DNA of 64,000 nucleotides from Streptomyces sp. NBC_00250 (GTDB lineage: Bacteria; Actinomycetota; Actinomycetes; Streptomycetales; Streptomycetaceae): assembly GCF_036192275.1 (NCBI RefSeq), contig NZ_CP108088.1, positions 2,418,001 to 2,482,000 of the forward strand, written 5' to 3'. The notes beneath the pieces were generated by a model. That model was not told the origin of the DNA. It saw nothing but the letters and a program-made list of their open reading frames with translations, and searched no databases. Each line of letters opens with the position of its first letter. Position 1 is the stretch's first letter. Made by a program: the position numbers and the translations under genes. Shown here one piece after another: positions 32,350 to 41,359 of the stretch.

Positions 32350-34896
32350 TCAGGTCACGGCGTGCGCCGGGAGGTCGGGGGCCGGTGCCGGAGGCCCGCC
32401 CCGGGCGGCACGCAGGGTGAGGACCATCGTCAGACCGCCGCCCGGGGTGTCCTCGGCGCCGAGCGTCCCGCCCATGGCCTCGACGAAGCCGCGGGCCACC
32501 GCGAGGCCGAGTCCGACACCGGCGCCGCGGGGGGCGTCGCCGAAGCGCTGGAAGGGCGCGAAGATGCCCTCCTTGGCCTCGTCGGGCACGCCGGGGCCGC
32601 GGTCCACGACCCTGAGCTCGACGCGGTCCCCCAGGGCGCTGGCGGCGACCGCCACGGGCAGGCCCTCGGGGCTGTACTTGACGGCGTTCTCGACGATGTT
32701 GGCGACGGCGCGCTCCAGGAGGCCCTTGTCGACCTCGACCATGGGCAGCGTCTCGGGGATGTCGAGCTCGGCGCTGCCGTCGGGCACTCCCCCGAGGGCC
32801 ATGGGGACGACCTCGTCGAGGTCGACGGAACGGATCAGCGGGGTGACGGTGCCGGTCTGGAGGCGGGACATGTCGAGGAGGTTGCCGACGAGGTGGTCGA
32901 GGCGGTCGGCGCCGGCCTCGATGCCTTCCAGGAGCTCGGCGCGGTCCCGCTCGGACCATTCGACGTCGTCGGAGCGGAGGGAGGAGACGGAGGCCTTGAT
33001 GCTCGCGAGCGGGGTCCGCAGGTCGTGGCTGACGGCGGCGAGCAGGGAGGTGCGGATCTTGTTGCCCTCGGCCTGTTTGCGGGCCTCCTCGGCCTCGCCG
33101 ACGAGCCGCTGCCGGTCGAGGACGACCGCGGCCTGGGCGGCGAAGGCGCCGAGGACGCGCCGGTCCTCGGCGGGCAGCACCCGGCCGGACAGGGCGAGGG
33201 CCAGATGGTCACCGACCGGCATGTCCACGTCCGCGTCCTCGGGCCGGGCCGCCGGGTGGGGGCCCACGCCGGCCGCACACGTCCACGGCTCGACGTCGTC
33301 CACCCGTTCGAGGAGGGCGACGGACTCCATGGAGAAGGTCTCGCGGACCCGTTCGAGGAGGGCGTCGAGGCTGGTCTCGCCGCGCAGCACGCTGCCGGCG
33401 AGGTAGGAGAGCACTTCGGACTCGGCGCGCAGCCGGGCGGCCTGGTGGGTGCGCCGGGCGGCCAGGTCGACCACGGAGGCGACCGACATGGCGACGCCGA
33501 GGAAGACGGCGATCGCCACGATGTTCTTGGGGTCGGCGATGGTGAGCCGGTGGACGGGCGGGGTGAAGAACCAGTTGAGGAGGAGGGAGCCGACCGCGGC
33601 GGAGGCGAGCGCCGGCAGGAATCCGCCGAGCAGGGCCGCCGCGACGGTGAGGGCGAGGAAGAGAAGCATGTCGTTGGCCAGACCGAGGTCGGCGTCGACA
33701 TGGGTGAGGAGCAGGGCGAGGAGGACGGGGCCGGCGACGCCGACGCCCCAGCCGCCGATGATCCGGGAGCGGCCGAGGCGGGCGCCCCGGGCGACCGGGA
33801 GTCCGCGTCCCTTGGCGACCTCGCCGTGGGTGACGATGTGGACGTCGAGGTCGGGTCCGGATTCCCTGGCCACGGTCTGGCCGACGCCGGGGCCGAGCAT
33901 GTACTGCCAGGTGCGGCGTCGGCTGGAGCCGAGGACGATCTGGGTGGCGTTGACTCCCCGGGCGAACTCCAGGAGTGCCGAGGGGATGTCGTCGCCGATG
34001 ACATGGTGGAACGTTCCGCCCAGGTCCTCGACCAGGGTGCGCTGGACGGCCAGCTCCTTGGGCGAGGCCGCGGTGAGGCCGTCGCTGCGGGCGATGTAGA
34101 CGGCGAGGACCTCGCCTCCGGCGCCCTTCTCGGCGAGCCGGGTCGCGCGGCGTATGAGGGTGCGGCCCTCGGGACCGCCGGTCAGACCGACGACGATGCG
34201 CTCGCGGGCCTGCCAGGTGGAGCGGATGTTGTGCTCGCCCCGGTACTGCTGGAGGTACTCGTCGACCCGGTCGGCGGTCCAGAGCAGGGCCAGCTCGCGC
34301 AGCGCGGTGAGGTTGCCGGGGCGGAAGTAGTTGGAGAGGGCCGCGTCGACCTTGTCCGAGGTGTAGACGTTGCCGTGGGCCATCCGGCGGCGCAGGGCCT
34401 CCGGGGACATGTCGACCAGCTCGATCTGGTCGGCCCGGCGCACCACCTCGTCGGGGACGGTCTCCCGCTGCCGTACGCCGGTGATCGCCTCGACCACGTC
34501 GCCCAGCGACTCCAGGTGCTGGATGTTGACGGTCGAGACGACGTCGATGCCGGCCGCGAGCAGTTCGGCGACGTCCTGCCACCGCTTGGGGTTGCGGGAG
34601 CCGGGCACGTTCGTGTGGGCGAGCTCGTCGACGAGCGCGACGGCGGGGCGCCGCTCCAGGACGGCGTCGATGTCCATCTCGGTGAACGCCGACCCCCGGT
34701 ACTCCAGGGTGCGGCGCGGCACCTGCTCCAGGCCGTGCAGCATGACCTCGGTGCGCGGCCGTCCGTGGTGCTCCACGAACGCCACGACGCAGTCCGTGCC
34801 GCGCTCCACCCGGCGGTGCCCCTCGGAGAGCATCGCGTAGGTCTTGCCGACGCCCGGCGCAGCGCCGAGGTATATCCGAAGCTTGCCGCGTCCCAT
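32350..34896 (-). CDS. kdpD: KdpD sensor histidine kinase
   Basis: An 848-residue kinase with the full KdpD layout. The N-terminal KdpD domain has Walker A GAAPGVGKT (11-19) and VDELAHTNVPGSRNPKRWQD. A Usp-like domain follows (about 230-370), then four clustered membrane helices (DUF4118, about 385-490) and a GAF-like segment. HisKA with SHDLRTPLAS and an HATPase_c with DRGPGVP and GVGLGLAVARGF complete it. It senses low K+ or ionic state and phosphorylates KdpE. The ATG at 34896 matches the family start MGRGKLRIYLG. The transported-ion operon kdpFABC is not adjacent, unlike in many bacteria. Confidence 0.93.
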   Translation of the reverse strand: MGRGKLRIYLGAAPGVGKTYAMLSEGHRRVERGTDCVVAFVEHHGRPRTEVMLHGLEQVPRRTLEYRGSAFTEMDIDAVLERRPAVALVDELAHTNVPGSRNPKRWQDVAELLAAGIDVVSTVNIQHLESLGDVVEAITGVRQRETVPDEVVRRADQIELVDMSPEALRRRMAHGNVYTSDKVDAALSNYFRPGNLTALRELALLWTADRVDEYLQQYRGEHNIRSTWQARERIVVGLTGGPEGRTLIRRATRLAEKGAGGEVLAVYIARSDGLTAASPKELAVQRTLVEDLGGTFHHVIGDDIPSALLEFARGVNATQIVLGSSRRRTWQYMLGPGVGQTVARESGPDLDVHIVTHGEVAKGRGLPVARGARLGRSRIIGGWGVGVAGPVLLALLLTHVDADLGLANDMLLFLALTVAAALLGGFLPALASAAVGSLLLNWFFTPPVHRLTIADPKNIVAIAVFLGVAMSVASVVDLAARRTHQAARLRAESEVLSYLAGSVLRGETSLDALLERVRETFSMESVALLERVDDVEPWTCAAGVGPHPAARPEDADVDMPVGDHLALALSGRVLPAEDRRVLGAFAAQAAVVLDRQRLVGEAEEARKQAEGNKIRTSLLAAVSHDLRTPLASIKASVSSLRSDDVEWSERDRAELLEGIEAGADRLDHLVGNLLDMSRLQTGTVTPLIRSVDLDEVVPMALGGVPDGSAELDIPETLPMVEVDKGLLERAVANIVENAVKYSPEGLPVAVAASALGDRVELRVVDRGPGVPDEAKEGIFAPFQRFGDAPRGAGVGLGLAVARGFVEAMGGTLGAEDTPGGGLTMVLTLRAARGGPPAPAPDLPAHAVT

Positions 34897-35016
34897 GGGA
34901 CGACCATACGTCCAGCCAATCGGACATTCCGTACGCGGAGAGTGGGCCGCGGCGGTCTTGACGCGTTTCTGATGGGGCGGCCCCGGGGCTCGGCCGGAGC
35001 CCCGGGACGCCACGCC

Positions 35017-35745
35017 TCAGTGCTCGATGATCTCGCCGTCGCTCAGCTCCAGGACCCGGTCCGCCAGGCCCAGGAGCTGCGGGTCGTGGGTGGCGACGAG
35101 GGCGGTGCAGCCCTCGCTGCGCACCACCGCGCGCAGCAGCTGCATGACGGCGAGCCCGGTCTCCTGGTCCAGCTGGCCGGTGGGCTCGTCGGCTATGAGC
35201 AGCGCCGGCTTGTTGGCGAGGGCGCGGGCGATGGCGACGCGCTGCTGCTGGCCGCCGGAGAGCTCACCGGGCCGCTGGTTCGCGTGGTCGGCGAGGCCCA
35301 CCAGGCCGAGGAGCAGGGCCACCCGCTCCTCGCGCTCCTTCGGGTCGGCCTTGCGCAGCCGCATGGGTACGCCGACGTTCTCGGCGGCGGAGAGGATCGG
35401 GAGCAGTCCGAAGGACTGGAAGATGAAGCCGATCCGGTCGCGGCGCAGCTCCAGGAGCCCGTTCTCGCCGAGGGTGGCGAGGTCGGTGCCGTCGATGACG
35501 ATCGAGCCGCCGTCGGCGCTGTCGAGGCCGCCCACGAGGTTGAGCAGCGTCGTCTTGCCGGAGCCCGAGCGGCCCTTGAGCGCGACGAGCTCGCCGCGCG
35601 GGATGTCGAAGGAGACCCCGCGCAGGGCGTGGACGGCTGCTTCCCCGGTGCCGTACGAACGGCGCAGGTTCTCCACACGGACCATCGGCAGGCCGGCCGG
35701 GTCCTCGGCGACGGCCGTCGCGGACCGCGTGCTGCTCTCACTCAC
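35017..35745 (-). CDS. ABC transporter ATP-binding protein (MacB/LolD type)
   Basis: A 242-residue ATPase. Walker A is GRSGSGKTT, the signature LSGGQQQRVAIARAL, Walker B LLIADEPTG with the LDQETG D-loop, and the switch His is in THDPQ. The sequence type is that of MacB/LolD/FtsE exporters. I chose GTG at 35745 because GGAGGGGGA precedes it; an ATG 24 bp upstream has no such site. It lies between kdpD and DUF3710 on the same strand, 120 bp from kdpD. No permease gene is next to it, so its membrane partner must be encoded elsewhere. Confidence 0.88.
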   Translation of the reverse strand: MSESSTRSATAVAEDPAGLPMVRVENLRRSYGTGEAAVHALRGVSFDIPRGELVALKGRSGSGKTTLLNLVGGLDSADGGSIVIDGTDLATLGENGLLELRRDRIGFIFQSFGLLPILSAAENVGVPMRLRKADPKEREERVALLLGLVGLADHANQRPGELSGGQQQRVAIARALANKPALLIADEPTGQLDQETGLAVMQLLRAVVRSEGCTALVATHDPQLLGLADRVLELSDGEIIEH

Positions 35746-35839
35746 CCTGTGCTCCCCCTCCTCGAACATGTGCCCGCCAGTATGGTCCGCTGCCCGGTCC
35801 GAGGGCCAGAGCCGGAGGTCGGAACCTGTGGAAAACGGC

Positions 35840-35884
35840 CGATGGGCCGCTTCCCGTACGAGAGGTACGGAAAGCGGCCCATCG
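35840..35884. terminator. 20-bp hairpin after DUF3710 gene
   Basis: Left arm 35,840-35,859 pairs with 35,865-35,884 with a single mismatch and a 5-nt loop. It starts 15 bp beyond the DUF3710 stop on the minus strand and separates that operon from the ABC gene. Confidence 0.85.
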
Positions 35885-35898
35885 GTTCAGGCGATCGG

Positions 35899-36663
35899 TC
35901 AGCGGATCTCGGAGATCTCCGGACCGCGCTGGAGCTGGCCCATGCCGCCGGAGAAGCGGGAGTTCTCCTGCTCCTCCTGCTGCACGCCGTCCGGCACCAT
36001 CTGCGCGTCGTTCGGCAGCTTGAGGACGATCGGGTCGCGCGGGGCCATCGGGCCCTCGCCGCGGACGACCACGGTGTCCCGGACGATCTGCTCCAGGAGA
36101 CCGGCCGCCTCGGGCTGGACCGCGCCCTGCCCGGAGATCACTCCGCGCAGGAACCAGCGAGGTCCGTCGACACCCACGAAGCGGACCAGTTGCACACCGC
36201 GGTTGCCGTCCGGCAGCTGTACGGGGACCTGCGCCCGCAGCTCCCAGCCCAGCGGGCCCTCGACCTCGTCGATGACCCCACCCTGCTGGGTGATGCCCGT
36301 GGCGATCTCGTCGCGGACCTCACCCCAGATGCCCTCGTTCTTGGGCGCGGCGAAGGCCTGCAGCTGCACGGCGCTGTCGCGCAGGACGACGGTGGCCGCG
36401 ACGATCGCGTCGCCCGCCACCTCCACCCGCAGCTCCATGCCCTCGACACCGGGGACGAACACGCCGCCCAGGTCGACACGGCCGTCTTCGGGCTTGGTGA
36501 CCTCGGAGATGTCCCAGGGTCCGTCGGGCCGGGGCGCCGGCGGAAGGTTCACACGGCGCGGGGCCGCGTCGTCCGCGTCCTCGCCGTCCACCGCGTCGAC
36601 GACCTGCTCGGCCTCGCCCGCCGCGTCCTCTGCGGCACCGCTCTTCTTGCGACGTCCGAACAC
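35899..36663 (-). CDS. DUF3710 protein
   Basis: A 254-residue soluble protein of the actinobacterial DUF3710 family, function unknown. It begins FGRRKKSG, has an acidic disordered stretch to about residue 45, then a compact domain (PWDISEVTKPEDGRVDLGGV; FVGVDGPRWFLRGVISGQG). GTG at 36663 with GGAAGGA upstream. It follows dut with 1 bp between stop and start, the conserved actinobacterial order. Its linkage with dut hints at a link to nucleotide or DNA metabolism, by context only. Confidence 0.88.
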   Translation of the reverse strand: MFGRRKKSGAAEDAAGEAEQVVDAVDGEDADDAAPRRVNLPPAPRPDGPWDISEVTKPEDGRVDLGGVFVPGVEGMELRVEVAGDAIVAATVVLRDSAVQLQAFAAPKNEGIWGEVRDEIATGITQQGGVIDEVEGPLGWELRAQVPVQLPDGNRGVQLVRFVGVDGPRWFLRGVISGQGAVQPEAAGLLEQIVRDTVVVRGEGPMAPRDPIVLKLPNDAQMVPDGVQQEEQENSRFSGGMGQLQRGPEISEIR

Positions 36664-36664
36664 G

Positions 36665-37177
36665 TCACTGTCCTTCCCGGTCGGATACGACCGAAGCGTA
36701 TCGATTCCCACCCGTTGTGCCGTCCACGGCGGCATGACCGCCGGTGGACCCGAAGCCCCCCTCGGCCCGCGCCGAGCCGGGAAGCTCCGCCACCTCGTGG
36801 AAGCGCACCTTCTCGACCTGTTGGACGACAAGTTGGGCGATCCGGTCGAATCGTTCGAACCGCACGGTCTCGCGCGGGTCGAGATTGACCACGATCACCT
36901 TGATCTCTCCACGGTACCCGGCATCCACCGTCCCCGGGGCATTCACGAGCGCCACTCCACAGCGGGCGGCGAGTCCGGAGCGCGGGTGCACGAAGGCCGC
37001 GTACCCGTCCGGGAGGGCGATGGAGACCCCGGTGGGCAGTACGGCCCGCTCCCCGGGGGCGAGCACGGCGGCCTCGGTGGTGACGAGGTCGGCCCCGGCG
37101 TCGCCGGGATGCCCGTAGGCCGGGATCGGCACCTCCGGGTCCACACGCCGGATGAGTACGTCGACAGGGTTGCGCAT
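36665..37177 (-). CDS. dut: Deoxyuridine triphosphatase
   Basis: A 170-residue trimeric dUTPase: hydrolyses dUTP to dUMP and pyrophosphate, keeping uracil out of DNA. The five motifs are visible in order: AGADLVTTE, HPRSGLAARCGV, NAPGTVDAGYRGEIKV (catalytic Asp and Tyr), DRIAQLVVQ, and the C-terminal lid RAEGGFGSTGG. The ATG at 37177 overlaps the stop of the PaaI-type gene by one base. It is in an operon with DUF3710 downstream. Slightly longer than the usual ~150 residues because of the tail after the lid. Confidence 0.95.
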   Translation of the reverse strand: MRNPVDVLIRRVDPEVPIPAYGHPGDAGADLVTTEAAVLAPGERAVLPTGVSIALPDGYAAFVHPRSGLAARCGVALVNAPGTVDAGYRGEIKVIVVNLDPRETVRFERFDRIAQLVVQQVEKVRFHEVAELPGSARAEGGFGSTGGHAAVDGTTGGNRYASVVSDREGQ

Positions 37178-37761
37178 CAGGGGTTCACCTCGAAGGCGCG
37201 GGCGCGCCGGACCTGGTCGGGGTCGGACATGGCTGCCTGGATCTCCTCCGGGCGGCCGTTGTCGATGAAGTGGTCGACCTTGACCTCTATGAAGAGTGCC
37301 TCGGCGCGGACGGCGACGGGACCCTCGGGCCCGCCGATCCGGCCGACGGCGGTCGAGTAGATCTTGCGGCCGCGCACGGCGGTGACCGCGGCCTCAAGGT
37401 GGAGCACGGTGCCCACCGGGACGGGCCGGACGAAGTCGGTCTCCAGCCGTCCGGTCACGGCGATGACCCGCAGCAGCCAGTTCAGGGAGCCGAGGGTCTC
37501 GTCGAGCGCGGTGGCGAGCACGCCGCCGTGCGCGAGGCCGGGGGCGCCCTGGTGGTCGGGGGTCACCGTGAACTCGGCGGTGACGGTCACGCCCTCGCCC
37601 GCGCGCGCCTCCAGGTGGAGGCCGTGCGGCTGCCCGCCGCCGCACCCGAAGCAGTACTCGTAGTGCGAACCGAGCAGCTCGCCGGGGGCCGGCGCGTCGG
37701 GGTGGCGTACCGGCGGTATGGCGTCGGCCGGCGGGGTGAGGGGGGCAGATGATGCTGTCAC
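37177..37761 (-). CDS. PaaI-type hot-dog thioesterase
   Basis: A 194-residue protein with one hot-dog domain (about 50-165). The thioesterase signature is APGLAHGGVLATALDETLG, and strands such as GRKIYSTAVGRIGG follow. It should hydrolyse an acyl-CoA; the substrate is unknown. A Cys-rich patch YCFGCGGGQPHGL precedes the domain, seen in relatives and perhaps a metal or CoA contact. I chose GTG at 37761; the longer frame upstream runs antisense through the divergent DUF3093 gene. Overlaps dut by one base, so it heads the dut operon. Confidence 0.85.
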   Translation of the reverse strand: MTASSAPLTPPADAIPPVRHPDAPAPGELLGSHYEYCFGCGGGQPHGLHLEARAGEGVTVTAEFTVTPDHQGAPGLAHGGVLATALDETLGSLNWLLRVIAVTGRLETDFVRPVPVGTVLHLEAAVTAVRGRKIYSTAVGRIGGPEGPVAVRAEALFIEVKVDHFIDNGRPEEIQAAMSDPDQVRRARAFEVNP

Positions 37762-37819
37762 AGGCGCAGACCTTACCCGCGCGACAGTGCCCTGGTCGCG
37801 CCGTGCCAAGCTTGGACGT

Positions 37820-38320
37820 ATGGAGCCTTCCGCATCGTCCCCCGTCTCCCCCGTGCCCTCCGTCGCGCCGCACTTCGACGAGCGGCTGACGGCGCCGCGC
37901 TCGTGGTGGGTCATCGCGGGCCTGCTGGGTCTCTCCGGCGGCCTGGTCATGTTCCCGCTGGGTACGGTCCCGCTGCTCGGCGGTCTGATCGTGGCGGCGG
38001 TGCTCGCCGGTGCGGCGGTCTCCTCGTACGGCTCCGCCCGGATCCGGGTGGTGGCCGGTTCGCTCGTGGCGGGCGACGCGCGGATTCCGGTCGCGGCCCT
38101 CGGCGCGGCCGAGGTGCTCGACGCGGAGGAGGCGCGCGCGTGGCGCATGCACAAGGCGGACCCCCGCGCGTTCATGCTGATGCGCAGCTATGTGCCCCGG
38201 GCGGTGCGGATCGAGGTGACGGACCCGTCGGACCCGACGCCGTACGTGTACCTCTCCAGCCGTGAGCCGGAGGCTCTGGCGGCCGCCCTGGACGCCGTCC
38301 GCGCGGGTGCCCGGGACTGA
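37820..38320 (+). CDS. DUF3093 membrane protein
   Basis: A 166-residue protein with two adjacent membrane segments (about 29-70: WWVIAGLLGLSGGLVMFPLG then LGGLIVAAVLAGAAV). A cytoplasmic part of PH-like look follows (ARIPVAALGAAEVLDAEEA). This is DUF3093, a conserved actinobacterial family without known function. The ATG at 37820 is 58 bp from the divergent thioesterase start, so the two promoters overlap. Confidence 0.88.
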   Translation: MEPSASSPVSPVPSVAPHFDERLTAPRSWWVIAGLLGLSGGLVMFPLGTVPLLGGLIVAAVLAGAAVSSYGSARIRVVAGSLVAGDARIPVAALGAAEVLDAEEARAWRMHKADPRAFMLMRSYVPRAVRIEVTDPSDPTPYVYLSSREPEALAAALDAVRAGARD

Positions 38321-38350
38321 GCGGGGCCGAAGAGGCCGACAGGACAGCCC

Positions 38351-39361
38351 CTAGAACCCGAGCTCCTTCGGGTTCTCCGGCTGTTCCAGCGGGGGCAGCT
38401 CCCGGAGGGCGTCCCAGGGGATCTGGCGGCGGCGCAGGTCCTTGCGGATGTGCGCGGCGAGCTTCTTGGTGTCGCGGCGGTTCATGACCGCGCCGACGGC
38501 CGCGCCCACCATGAAGGGCATCAGGTTCGGCAGGTTGCGCACCATGCGTTTCATGATCTGCTGGCGCAGCTCGCGCTTGAGCTGTCCGCCGAGCGCGGCG
38601 TTGACCGTGGTGGGCTTGGTGGGGTCGATGCCCCGCTCCTCGGCCCAGGAGGTCAGATAGGCCGTCGAGCGCTGAGGGAGCCGGCCGGGCGGCCGCAGCC
38701 CGTAGACCTCGTGCAGTTCGGCGACGAGTTTGAGTTCCACGGCGGCGACGCCGGTGATCTCCGCCGCGAGCTCCGCAGGCATGGCCGGGGGCACGGGGAG
38801 CATGGCGGCGGCGCCGATGCTCGCACCCACGGTCGAACTCGCGTTCGCCGCGCCCGCGACGAGCTTGTCGGCGAGCGCCTCGGGCCCGAGCCCGGGGAAC
38901 TGTTTGCGCAGGGTCGCCAGATCGCGGACGGGGATCCGCGGGGCGAGGTCGATCAGCCGGTCGGCCAGATGACCGATGCCGGCCCTGGCGCTGTCTCCGC
39001 CGCGCTTCACGCCCTGACGGACGCCCTGCGCGACGCCGCGCCGGACGGCGTCGATCCGGTCGGAATCGATCTTGATCTTGTCGAGCTGGGCGCGCGCGGG
39101 ATTGGCGAGCCGCTTGACGGCGCCGAAGCGCCCGTCCCGCTGTGTCTCGTCGTTCCCCGCTTCGTCCAGCGGGTCGTTCCGCCCCGTCCCCCGCTCCACC
39201 GGCAGGTGCGCCGGGTCCGGCTCGATGACTGCCTCGAGCGAGGCCGGGAGGCCTCGCTCGTCGTCACGTACGCCGAGGGAGGGCGGGGAGGGGGTGTGCT
39301 CGGCTTCAGGGGCCTCCTGGGCACCCTCTGCCGGGCCTGAGCCGCCCTTGTACGTCTTCAT
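38351..39361 (-). CDS. Conserved actinobacterial protein, EcsC-like
   Basis: A 336-residue protein. After a disordered Pro/Glu-rich 80 residues it has a mostly helical domain. Its hydrophobic centre is SSTVGASIGAAAMLPVPPAM then PAELAAEITGVAAVELKLVA, and NLPNLMPFMVGAAVGAVMNR follows. This resembles EcsC-family peripheral membrane proteins, but I hold that loosely. I chose ATG at 39361 (MKTYKGGS); a GTG at 39412 is possible but has no ribosome site. It ends next to the convergent DUF3093 gene. No catalytic motif is visible. Confidence 0.72.
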   Translation of the reverse strand: MKTYKGGSGPAEGAQEAPEAEHTPSPPSLGVRDDERGLPASLEAVIEPDPAHLPVERGTGRNDPLDEAGNDETQRDGRFGAVKRLANPARAQLDKIKIDSDRIDAVRRGVAQGVRQGVKRGGDSARAGIGHLADRLIDLAPRIPVRDLATLRKQFPGLGPEALADKLVAGAANASSTVGASIGAAAMLPVPPAMPAELAAEITGVAAVELKLVAELHEVYGLRPPGRLPQRSTAYLTSWAEERGIDPTKPTTVNAALGGQLKRELRQQIMKRMVRNLPNLMPFMVGAAVGAVMNRRDTKKLAAHIRKDLRRRQIPWDALRELPPLEQPENPKELGF

Positions 39362-39423
39362 GCTCCCAGGGAGCCTCAGACGCCGCTTCCGGGACGGTGT
39401 GTCGCCAGCCACGACCGAGGGTC

Positions 39424-39720
39424 TCAGTCGCAGTCGCGGCAGATGGGCTGGCCGTTCTTCTCCCTGGCCAGCTGGCTGCGGTGGTGCACGAGGAAGCAGC
39501 TCATGCAGGTGAACTCATCGGCCTGCTTGGGCAGGACCCGGACGGCCAGCTCCTCGTTCGAGAGGTCGGCGCCGGGAAGCTCCAGGCCTTCGGCGGCCTC
39601 GAACTCGTCGACGTCGACGGTCGAGGTCGACTTGTCGTTCCGGCGGGCCTTCAGTTCTTCAAGGCTGTCCGAATCGACGTCGTCGTCGGTCTTGCGTGGG
39701 GTGTCGTAATCCGTTGCCAT
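39424..39720 (-). CDS. DUF4193 zinc-ribbon-like protein
   Basis: A 98-residue acidic protein of family DUF4193, strongly conserved in actinobacteria. The N-terminal half is charged and disordered. The C-terminal half carries two cysteine pairs (TCMSC and CRDC at the very end) that should bind zinc. Function unknown; a small transcription-linked zinc protein is a guess. The ATG at 39720 gives the family start MATDYDTPRK; the frame extends further but without similarity. Encoded between the EcsC-like gene and cutS on the same strand. Confidence 0.88.
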   Translation of the reverse strand: MATDYDTPRKTDDDVDSDSLEELKARRNDKSTSTVDVDEFEAAEGLELPGADLSNEELAVRVLPKQADEFTCMSCFLVHHRSQLAREKNGQPICRDCD

Positions 39721-40116
39721 GTCGCTCTCCCCCTCTGGGTGGTTGCGGTGTCTCCAGCGCACGTAACGCGTGAGAGGTCGGACTTGTGCCCGACCTGAGG
39801 CGGAGATTTTGCCTCACATCAAGGTCTGTTACTCAATCGACACCCGTTCCGTCCTCTCGCGAGTGATCGGCTTCGGGTGGCGAACCGGACCGTACACGGT
39901 CCTACGGGCGCCCTTCACAGGCGCCACCCCGTGTACTTCCCGTCATTCCGGGCCCCGGAAACCCGGACTTTTCCTGGTTTTTCTGGGGGTTTCTCCGTCA
40001 CGGAGAGTGGAGGTCCGGACACCCTCTCCTGTGATCGATCACACATGAGCGTCTCAGAATCGGGCCCCTGGAATTCCGCGCAAAGCGAACGGAACCGGGT
40101 CGGCTCGTGCAGTGTG
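39721..40116. other. Intergenic region, DUF4193 promoter and cutS 3' side
   Basis: 396 bp with no gene. It is somewhat less GC-rich than the neighbours around 39,790-40,060. It contains a perfect 14-bp palindrome (40,030-40,043). The DUF4193 promoter should be near its left end. No clear terminator hairpin for cutS is visible. Confidence 0.5.
40030..40043. promoter_or_regulatory. Perfect palindrome tgtgatcgatcaca
   Basis: A 14-bp perfect palindrome. It resembles Crp/Fnr-type operators in its outer tgtga and tcaca but has a 4-bp centre instead of 6. It is 74 bp after the cutS stop and 310 bp before the DUF4193 start. Possible operator; the factor is unknown. Confidence 0.4.
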
Positions 40117-41355
40117 TCAGATCGGCAGAGTGACGCGCATCACGAGACCGCCGCCCTCGCGGGGCTCCGCGATGATACGGCCGCCGTGCGCGCGGGCCAC
40201 GGACCGGGCGATCGACAGGCCGAGACCGACGCCCTTGTCACTGCCGGTCCGCTCCTGCCGGAGCCGCCGGAACGGTTCGAAGAGGTTGTCGATCTCGTAC
40301 GCCGGGACCACGGGACCCGTGTTCGAGACGACCAGGACCGCCTGACCGTGCTCGGTCGCGGTCGTCACCTCCACCCATCCTCCCTCCGCCACGTTGTACC
40401 TGACGGCGTTCTGGACCAGATTCAGCGCGATCCGTTCGAGCAGGACGCCGTTGCCCTGGACGACCGCCGGCTTGCGCTCGCCCCGGATCTCGACGCCCTT
40501 GGCCTCCGCCTCGGCGTGGACCTGGTCCACGCCCCGCGAGGCGACCTCGGCGAGGTCGACGGGTTTGCGCTCGATGATCTGGTTGTCGCTCCGGGCGAGC
40601 AGCAGCAGACCCTCGACGAGCTGTTCGCTGCGCTCGTTGGTCGCGAGCAGCGTCTTGCCCAGCTGTTGGAGCTCCATCGGCGCCCCGGGGTCCGAGAGGT
40701 GCACCTCCAGGAGGGTGCGGTTGATCGCGAGCGGGGTCCGCAGCTCGTGCGAGGCGTTCGCGACGAACCGCTGCTGTGCGGTGAAGGCCCGCTCCAGGCG
40801 GTCCAGCATCTCGTCGAAGGTGTCGGCGAGCTCCTTGAGCTCGTCGTCGGGACCGTCCAGCTCGATCCGCCGGGACAGGTCGGAACCGGCCACCTGGCGG
40901 GCGGTCCGGGTGATCCGGCCGAGCGGGGAGAGCACCCGGCCCGCCATGGCGTAGCCGAAGGCGAAGGCGATGATGCTCATGCCGAGCAGGGCGAACAGCG
41001 AGCGCCGCAGGAGGTCGTCCAGAGCCATGTCGCTCTGGTGCCGGAGGCAGACCGACACGGCGTCGTTGAACTGCTCGCCGGTGCCTGTGGCGGGCAGGTG
41101 GCACGACGAGGTGGTGGGCTGGACCTCACCCTTGACGATCTTGAACGGCAGCTGGGCCACGCTGTCGGTGAGCGCCTGCGCGGTGAACAGGTAGATGATC
41201 GAGAGCAGCAGGATGCCCGCGATCAGGAACATCCCGCCGTACAGCAGCGTGAGCCGTATCCGGATGGTCGGCCGCAACAGGGGCCGGACCGGGTCCCTGG
41301 GGTCCCAGGTCGGTTTCGGAGGCGCCTCGGGGTGCGGCGCTGAGGTCGTGGGCAT
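40117..41355 (-). CDS. cutS: CutS sensor histidine kinase
   Basis: A 412-residue kinase of the Streptomyces CutRS system, recognised by its start (PPKPTWDP, then RPTIRIRLTLLYGGMFLIAG). Two membrane helices (about 39-58 and 118-137) flank a ~60-residue extracellular sensor with exactly two cysteines, Cys85 and Cys103. HAMP, HisKA with NASHELRTPLA (His203) and HATPase_c (QNAVRYN, GVGLGLSIARSVARAHGG) follow. CutRS has been tied to secretion and envelope stress; a redox-active cysteine pair outside the membrane would suit sensing of disulfide state. ATG at 41355, 4 bp after cutR. Confidence 0.93.
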   Translation of the reverse strand: MPTTSAPHPEAPPKPTWDPRDPVRPLLRPTIRIRLTLLYGGMFLIAGILLLSIIYLFTAQALTDSVAQLPFKIVKGEVQPTTSSCHLPATGTGEQFNDAVSVCLRHQSDMALDDLLRRSLFALLGMSIIAFAFGYAMAGRVLSPLGRITRTARQVAGSDLSRRIELDGPDDELKELADTFDEMLDRLERAFTAQQRFVANASHELRTPLAINRTLLEVHLSDPGAPMELQQLGKTLLATNERSEQLVEGLLLLARSDNQIIERKPVDLAEVASRGVDQVHAEAEAKGVEIRGERKPAVVQGNGVLLERIALNLVQNAVRYNVAEGGWVEVTTATEHGQAVLVVSNTGPVVPAYEIDNLFEPFRRLRQERTGSDKGVGLGLSIARSVARAHGGRIIAEPREGGGLVMRVTLPI

Positions 41356-41359
41356 CGAG

